Source: Triparma columacea (lineage: Eukaryota > Sar > Bolidophyceae > Parmales > Triparmaceae). From it: DNA of 12,647 nt. The DNA is taken from contig BRYA01000295.1 in NCBI GenBank assembly GCA_030267965.1, positions 61,668 through 74,314 of the forward strand, given 5' to 3'. The translations under genes and the position numbers were made by a program. The notes beneath the pieces are model-generated. The model was not told the origin of the DNA. It ran no database searches and saw only the letters and a list, made by a program, of their open reading frames with translations. Below, piece after piece: positions 8,301 through 12,647 of the stretch (position 1 is its first letter; each line of letters begins with the position of its first letter).

Positions 8301-11300
8301 CCACAAGTATGACGAAAAGGAAGGAGTCACTCACAAACTCGTCTACTGGCAGCACTTCGGCAGCGGGAATAAGTTTGTTGAATTTCTCCTTGACGTCAAA
8401 GTCATCTCTCCTGACAAATCGACGAGCATTATGGAGTTGGCACCCCTTGATGAGGACGACCTTTCTGATGAGGCAACAGCGATGCTTGTCGAAATTCTAA
8501 CGTCAATAAAGACCAAGACTGTCCAACGAGGTGTCATTAAGGGGGAGCTCAGCTTCACTGATTTTGAGTTTGGACAAACTGCAGTCACCATGGTGGGAAC
8601 TTTTAAGGCAGAGGAGAGGGTAACAGAGACGAAATCAGAAGTTGATGTTCATACAGTCAAAAGCTTTAAGAGTGTGCGATCCAGGACATCTAGTGTTGAA
8701 GGTAGGAATAGTGGCAGGACCAAGAAGGGAGACGTCAAGGCTGCGTATGCAGCAGTAAAGGGTTTTGTGGAGGAGGTCGGGAAGAAGTTCAGACAGCTTG
8801 CAGTCATTGATGAGAGGAGGAAAAGACACTTTGTGGTGGAGATCATGCCAAGGGCACCGCACCTGACAATAGAGGAGGACGCAATGTTGGAGAGGGCCAG
8901 GAGGCTAGAGAAGGAACTTAACACAAAAGGGAAGAGAATCAAGGGGACACTGAAGGAGGGCATTGACAAGTTCCTGTGGAGAGATGGTGACAAGTTGTGG
9001 GGAGCCTTTGGGGTCACTGTGGACAAGTCAGCAAAAGGTGTATTGGCAGAGCAATTTCTGCTTGACACATTTGAGTGGTCAGAGGAGCACTTCAAAAATA
9101 ATGGGAACTTACCAAGGGTGATCAGGAATGATTTTGAGGGAACTAGAAGCACGCACTATCATTTGGGTGTGAAGGTCCCTGCTGCCACCAATCGACTATT
9201 TGAGATGTGGGTTGTGTGGAAGGAAGTCAAACTTGAGTATGGCCGGACTTCATACATGTTAGCTTTTGTGCCGCTGACAGAGTACCCTGGAGGAGGCTTC
9301 AAGGACCTTAGTAAAGAAGGATTTGTGCTAGCAGAGACTACAGGTGTCTACTTCTTCAATGAGATTGCCCCAAATGTCTGCAGGGTGACACGTATTCAAA
9401 CAGTTGATCTGAAATTTAGTGGCATTCACAAGACAGTGATGGACAATGCCATTGACTACCTTGCAAAGAGTCAGCTTGTTGAGGCCAACACATTGCAGGA
9501 GAAGTTCAGGAGGAATGGGAAGAAGGTTGATGCTGAGGTCAGGGGGGTTCTGGTGGAAAGAATGAGGGAAGGGGTTGAGTTGGAGGAGGACCAGAAGAAG
9601 GTCTTTGGGGAGTTGGAGGAGCTCTTTGGTGGGGAGGATGAAAAAGGGTGGGGACCTCTTGAGTCACCTTACGAGGGAGTGAAGATGGAAATCAAGTACA
9701 AGCAGCAGGAGAAAGGAAAAAAGACACTCACTTTTGGTAGAGCTGAGTGTGTTGCCGACTGTTCAGCTGAGGAAGCAGCTGCTTGGTTCTTTGAGTTCTA
9801 CAGCAGGGAGAGGATGGCAGTTGATAGAGAGGAAGGGAACCCTGCAAGGCTGGAGATAATGAAGAGTGACAAAGGAAGCGTTAATGAGAAGCTCTTTGCA
9901 TCAGTCAAGAAACTTCCCTTCCCTCTTCACAAAAGAGAGTTTGTGACGAGATATGTATGGCAAAAAGGACATCAAGATGACACCATGTCTGTAGCATTTG
10001 TACCGTCAGAGGAGAAGGTGGATTATGGAGGAAATCTAGGAAAGCTTGTGAAAGCTACAACAAGTGGCATTCTTACTGCCAAGAACATTAAGGATCATAA
10101 TGGTGTACACCAATGTAAACTTACATTGACCCAGTTTATGGACACAGGAGGGCACATTCCTATGAAAGTTGTCGAAAGATCAACCCCGTACGTGCTTAGT
10201 GCGATAGCAGAAATCAGGGATTCCTTCAAGCGGGATGAAGAGGTTGATAAAGCTGCACTGGCCTCTCTTGCCAACATCATCAAGAATGAGACTCAAGATT
10301 ATACAAAGGAGGAGAAGGCCGTAATGAGGGACGGCAAGGAGTTCCATGGGAAATGCATGACAAGCAATAAATTCAAGAATGTGAAGACCCGAGACCAACG
10401 TGTCAAGTTAAAAACTGGGCACCTTGATGGTGAAGGCCTGGTGGTTGGCGTGTGCGAGACTGTCGTAGATGCTTCACTTGCAGAGTGTGTGGCATATGAG
10501 CTCATTAAGGACTCAAGACAGAGGAAGACCAAACTTGGGAAGAAGTACAAGGCGATCGAAACAAAGAAATTGAATGGCCACTCACAGCTTTATTTGAACA
10601 GGAGGAGTCTTGGGGTACGAGGGCTCTCTGATAGGGAGTGGAGGCAAATTGGATGTTGGCAGATAGAGGAGGGAGGAAAGAAATGTTGGATAGTGTATGA
10701 AGACACTGACATGCTCAATGAAGACTTCCCACTGAGCTCGCAAACTGTGCACGCATCAGCAAGAACTACCTGGATATTCGAGGCTCTCACAACCACTGGA
10801 AGTGTTCCCCAGACTAGAGTCAAATTTGCTTCCAAGGTGGACATCAAGGGCTCTGTGCCAAGTTTTATCATGAATCGCTTGTCAACCGGGTATGCAAGCA
10901 ACATGATTGAATTGCGGAAGAAGTTTGACAAGAGTAAAGAGATTGACGCTTCAACAAGGAACCAGATAATAAGTGGAATAGGTGGAATCAAAGAAATGTC
11001 CACTGAGACCTTTGATGCTAAGTTCCTAGAGCTTGAAGGCAAACAAAAGGTCAAAGGTGCATTCCCTCTTTCAGATACCTGGATTAAGGTGGAAGATAAG
11101 GGAAAGGGATGGGGAAAGACAACAGTGACAGTTAGAGCTGATTTGGAGGAAGCTGCTGCCTATTTCTGGGACTTTGAGAGCAGAGTCAATCAAGAAACAA
11201 CAGGAGATGTTGAGAGGGTTGTTGAGGAGAAGAAGGGGACATGGGAAGCGGTTGTGAGGAAAAGGCAGAAGTTGGAGTCAAAACAAGGTGTCAAAAACAG

Positions 11301-12647
11301 AGACAGGGAGTTCTGGAATGTGATGAAGCTGCACAAGATGGGTGAAAATATTATTGTGATTATCATGGAACCAATAATGGAGAATATGGAGGGAAGTGAT
11401 GCTTTGAGCAACACTGAGAGATCTACTGCACAAAAGGCATCTGAAGAAGTCGCAATTAAGTTCACAAAAAGGGGAGAGAAGATAACCAAGGTAGAATTTG
11501 TCACCAAGGTAGAGCTTGGTAACTCTGTAAGTGCGGAGGCAACAAAATCAACTCTGGAGAGGCACCTAGATGAGGCTTCTGAAGCAGAACGCTACTTTAT
11601 TGACCTCGTCCCTTCAATGGAGATGTCTAAGCAAGTTGGCGAGGCCTTGGGTGCTGATTTGGTTTGGGATGGAGGACAACTTGGAGGAGCACACTCAAGG
11701 AAGGATAGAGAGAGACATGTTGAGGAAGTTTGTAAGGAGAGTGCTGCGTTGAGGGAGGTTGTGAAGAAGTACCCTTGGTTTGTCACTTTGCTGAAGAGGG
11801 CAAGGCTTTGTGAGTATAGCTCCAACAGCTCAGTGTCTACCAAGCTTGAGTGTGTGGAGGAGAAGGAGGCAAGGGTGATTGGGAACAACTTGATGCCTTG
11901 TTTGAAGAGCAGGAAGGTGATAAAGGCTGGGGTGGATATGTGGAGATTGCAGAACAGGGCTGTTGGGGAGCTGTTTGAGGAGTTTCCATGGATGGAGGGT
12001 ATGTTTGTGGAGATAGGGAAGGGAGTTGTGAAGGCCGCACCGTGGGGGATGATGTGGAGAGTTACTGTTGGTGCTGTTACATCTATCTTTGATTTGCTCA
12101 CTGATGTGTATGTGACGTACATGTTTTGGAGTGATAAGAAGTATGGGTACTTTAAGGCTTCTTTGGCAAGTTTGGCTGTGTCTATTGGGATACAAATACT
12201 TGTTGTTTGGGGACAGAATAGGAAGTTAGGGATGAAGAGGGTGCTGATGGAGTCCTTTCCTATCTTAATAGGGTTTAAGCCTGCTGTTGATGCTTACAGG
12301 GTTGCAAAGGGAGAAAAACAAGAGGCTGGGCAGCCAATTGATGCTCTGACAGAGTTGTCTTTCATGAAATGTACTGAGATGTTTGCTGAGGCCATACCAG
12401 GAGTGATTATCCAACTTATGGCAATAGCAACAAATTATGGGGATGTTGCAGATGCAGCTTGGGTTTCACTTATTGTTTCAGCACTGACAACAGGCTTTTC
12501 ATCAGCAACTGTCAGTTATGACTATGACACTGACCCAGTGAAGAGAGAGCAAGTGCCTGACTTCTATGGGTATGTGCCTGCAAATCCCACCAAAAGATCA
12601 ATCATATTTGTTGCAATGATGCTCTTTAGTGCAGGTATGCTTGTGAT
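5306..12647 (+). CDS. giant multi-START-module membrane protein, 3' end outside window
   Basis: Exons read as 5306-5426, 5572-5742, 5885-6061, 6229-6396, 6564-6676, 7021-7198, 7331-7363, 7829-7861 and 7994 to the window end. The phases join without a stop, giving at least 1882 residues. ATG 5306 was chosen because the exon's upstream part carries stops in its frame. Residues 1-331 are hydrophilic, Ser/Gly/Glu-rich and probably disordered. Residues about 370-600 may hold a divergent START-like unit. Four clearer START-like modules follow at about 660-835, 905-1085, 1140-1315 and 1366-1535, then a linker and a multi-pass membrane domain from about 1688. START folds bind lipids or sterols in a hydrophobic pocket, so a membrane-anchored lipid sensor or transfer protein is plausible; the function is not known to me. 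The intronless ninth exon contrasts with the fragmented N-terminus. A separate gene starting at ATG 7996 is an alternative, but the matching phase-1 splice argues for one gene. Confidence 0.75.
5572..7198 (+). repeat. array of duplicated, mostly phase-1 coding exons
   Basis: Exons 2-4 (171, 177 and 168 bases) are multiples of three with phase 1 on both sides, so each can be gained or lost without a frameshift. Exons 3, 4 and 6 end alike, encoding (G/D)-x-E-R before a split codon, with the base string GAG or AGAG just before the GTGAG donor. Introns 3 and 4 (6062-6228 and 6397-6563) are both 167 bases and share a GAGG(T/C)TCGTCAAAT(T/A)TCAT block at 6139 and 6477, at nearly the same distance from the donor. 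This indicates tandem duplication of an exon-plus-intron unit of about 340 bases. Exon 5 enters in phase 1 and leaves in phase 0; exon 6 does the reverse. Confidence 0.6.
6677..7020 (+). other. double-length intron with recursive-splice-like AG|GT site
   Basis: This 344-base phase-0 intron is twice the size of its neighbours. Inside it, at 6854/6855, GCTTGTCACAG|GTAAGA juxtaposes a good acceptor and a good donor, dividing it into 178 and 166 bases, close to the 167 bases of introns 3 and 4. This is the form of a recursive splice site or zero-length exon, possibly the remnant of a lost exon. No protein gene is seen within it. Confidence 0.5.
7238..7480 (+). repeat. segmental duplication, copy A
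   Basis: This block is a direct repeat of 7748-7967. It contains the 3' part of one intron, the first 33-base microexon and the 5' part of the next intron. Relative to copy B it carries about 11 extra bases near 7261-7271 and a local duplication of about 12 bases around 7413-7426 (AGAGTATCTAGA). Similarity stops after TTTTTCTCAC at 7480. Confidence 0.8.
7331..7363 (+). CDS. microexon copy 1 (exon 7 of START-array gene)
   Basis: A 33-base exon between ATTACCGCAG and GAG|GTGAGT, phase 1 on both sides, encoding DSKNSHEDAGR with split terminal codons. It pairs with the copy at 7829-7861, and either can be skipped in frame. It ends like the larger exons upstream, so it may be a shortened version of that unit. 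Confidence 0.6.
7481..7577. other. GC-rich intronic insert
   Basis: These 97 bases are much richer in GC than the flanking AT-leaning intron and interrupt the point where copy A would otherwise run on into an acceptor region. They contain inverted CG-rich words (for example CGTCGAGCTCGACG). The minus strand has an open frame with an amphipathic-looking peptide (VELDAEGQALRERLRAF) in a frame continuous with the minisatellite. I do not recognise it. Confidence 0.4.
7578..7745. repeat. 24-base minisatellite, seven units, in intron 7
   Basis: Seven contiguous 24-base units begin at 7578, 7602, 7626, 7650, 7674, 7698 and 7722. The consensus starts GTCTGCGGCGACCGCATGGG, followed by four variable bases. 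The middle units are nearly identical and the outer ones diverged, as expected for unequal exchange. The length is a multiple of three, so both strands read as 8-residue repeats (plus: VCGDRMGS; minus: TEPMRSPQ). No suitable acceptor and donor surround it, so I treat it as intronic. Confidence 0.85.
7748..7967 (+). repeat. segmental duplication, copy B
   Basis: Second copy of the block at 7238-7480, beginning directly after the minisatellite and ending at the pyrimidine stretch TTTTTTCTCAC before the last acceptor (TCGCAG, exon from 7994). Identity with copy A is high in intron as well as exon, so the duplication looks fairly recent. Confidence 0.8.
7829..7861 (+). CDS. microexon copy 2 (exon 8 of START-array gene)
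   Basis: A second 33-base phase-1 exon, encoding DSENSHEDTGR, differing from copy 1 at two residues. It has the same acceptor (TTACCGCAG) and donor (GAG|GTGAGTTGTGCG). The conserved length, splice sites and acidic peptide suggest that both copies are used, though transcripts would be needed to show it. Confidence 0.6.
8977..11604 (+). other. four tandem START-like modules
   Basis: Within the giant protein, four modules of roughly 170-180 residues recur at about 8977-9504, 9712-10254, 10417-10944 and 11095-11604. Modules 2 and 4 open with a beta-strand, then E-E-A-A-A-(W/Y)-F-(F/W)-(E/D)-F (924-933 and 1383-1392). Modules 2 and 3 share D-x-(G/K)-G-x-(I/V)-P before a C-terminal amphipathic helix (1048-1054 and 1281-1287). 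Module 2 also has a central LHKREFVTRYVW-like strand typical of START proteins. Module identity is from pattern recognition, not a profile search; they could belong to the wider Bet v 1/START helix-grip group. Confidence 0.55.
12061..12647 (+). other. multi-pass membrane domain, faintly XK-related-like
   Basis: Residues about 1688-1882 contain hydrophobic segments at about 1688-1710, 1719-1737, 1748-1758, 1789-1812, 1820-1840 and 1867 onward, continuing past the window. D1698-x3-D1702 in the first segment and F-A-E-A-I-P-x4-QL (about 1795-1806) resemble, in spacing, conserved features of XK-related proteins (Asp pair in the first helix; E-x-x-P-Q-x3-LQL in a later one). XK-related proteins include phospholipid scramblases. 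The resemblance is weak and offered as a hypothesis. Confidence 0.4.

Noticed and set aside
8649..9152. 167-codon minus-strand open frame and similar ones at 10590-11054 and 11592-12122
   Set aside because: They are antisense shadows of the long coding exon and encode Ser/Leu-rich peptides with no recognisable domain.
1..12647. Transposon or retroelement genes
   Set aside because: No reverse transcriptase, integrase or transposase motif, long terminal repeats or terminal inverted repeats were seen.

Overview
The window is nuclear DNA from a eukaryote with spliceosomal introns. They are short (mostly 65-170 bases) with strict GTGAG/GTAAG-type donors and very C-rich acceptor tracts. Three genes can be supported: the 3' part of a P4-type ATPase on the plus strand (27-3499, five introns), a complete three-exon HAD-family nucleotidase on the minus strand (4594-3651), and the 5' part of a giant plus-strand gene (5306 to the window end). 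The tandem START-like modules followed by a multi-pass membrane domain resemble, from my memory of that family, proteins of silicified or bolidophyte stramenopile microalgae (Parmales/Triparma-like). I hold a stramenopile assignment with moderate confidence and the order only weakly; no search was possible.

Layout. Positions 1-26 are the tail of an intron whose acceptor tract is a C14 run. Positions 27-3499 encode 988 C-terminal residues of a phospholipid flippase, including the [28 protein letters not shown] and GDGAND motifs. After a 151-base convergent gap comes the minus-strand HAD gene (262 residues, all four HAD motifs). A 711-base divergent intergenic region (4595-5305) carries two TATA-like sites and a possible leader intron.

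The giant gene begins at 5306 with eight small coding exons (33-178 bases). Nearly all are flanked by phase-1 introns, and they encode a low-complexity, acidic, Ser/Gly-rich N-terminus of 331 residues. The exon array shows repeated duplication: similar exon ends, two equal-length introns sharing a motif, a duplicated 33-base microexon inside a 220-243 base segmental duplication, a 24-base minisatellite between the two copies, and a double-length intron with an AG|GT recursive-splice-like site. The ninth exon (7994 onward) is open without a stop for over 4.6 kb. It encodes at least four START-like lipid-binding-fold modules and then a multi-pass membrane domain with faint resemblance to XK-related scramblases. 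The gene runs off the window.

Functional reading: a flippase and a START-array membrane protein lie about 2 kb apart, so membrane-lipid handling is a plausible shared theme. The link is inference; they are separate genes, with the HAD gene between them on the opposite strand. The START-array membrane protein is the most interesting object here.
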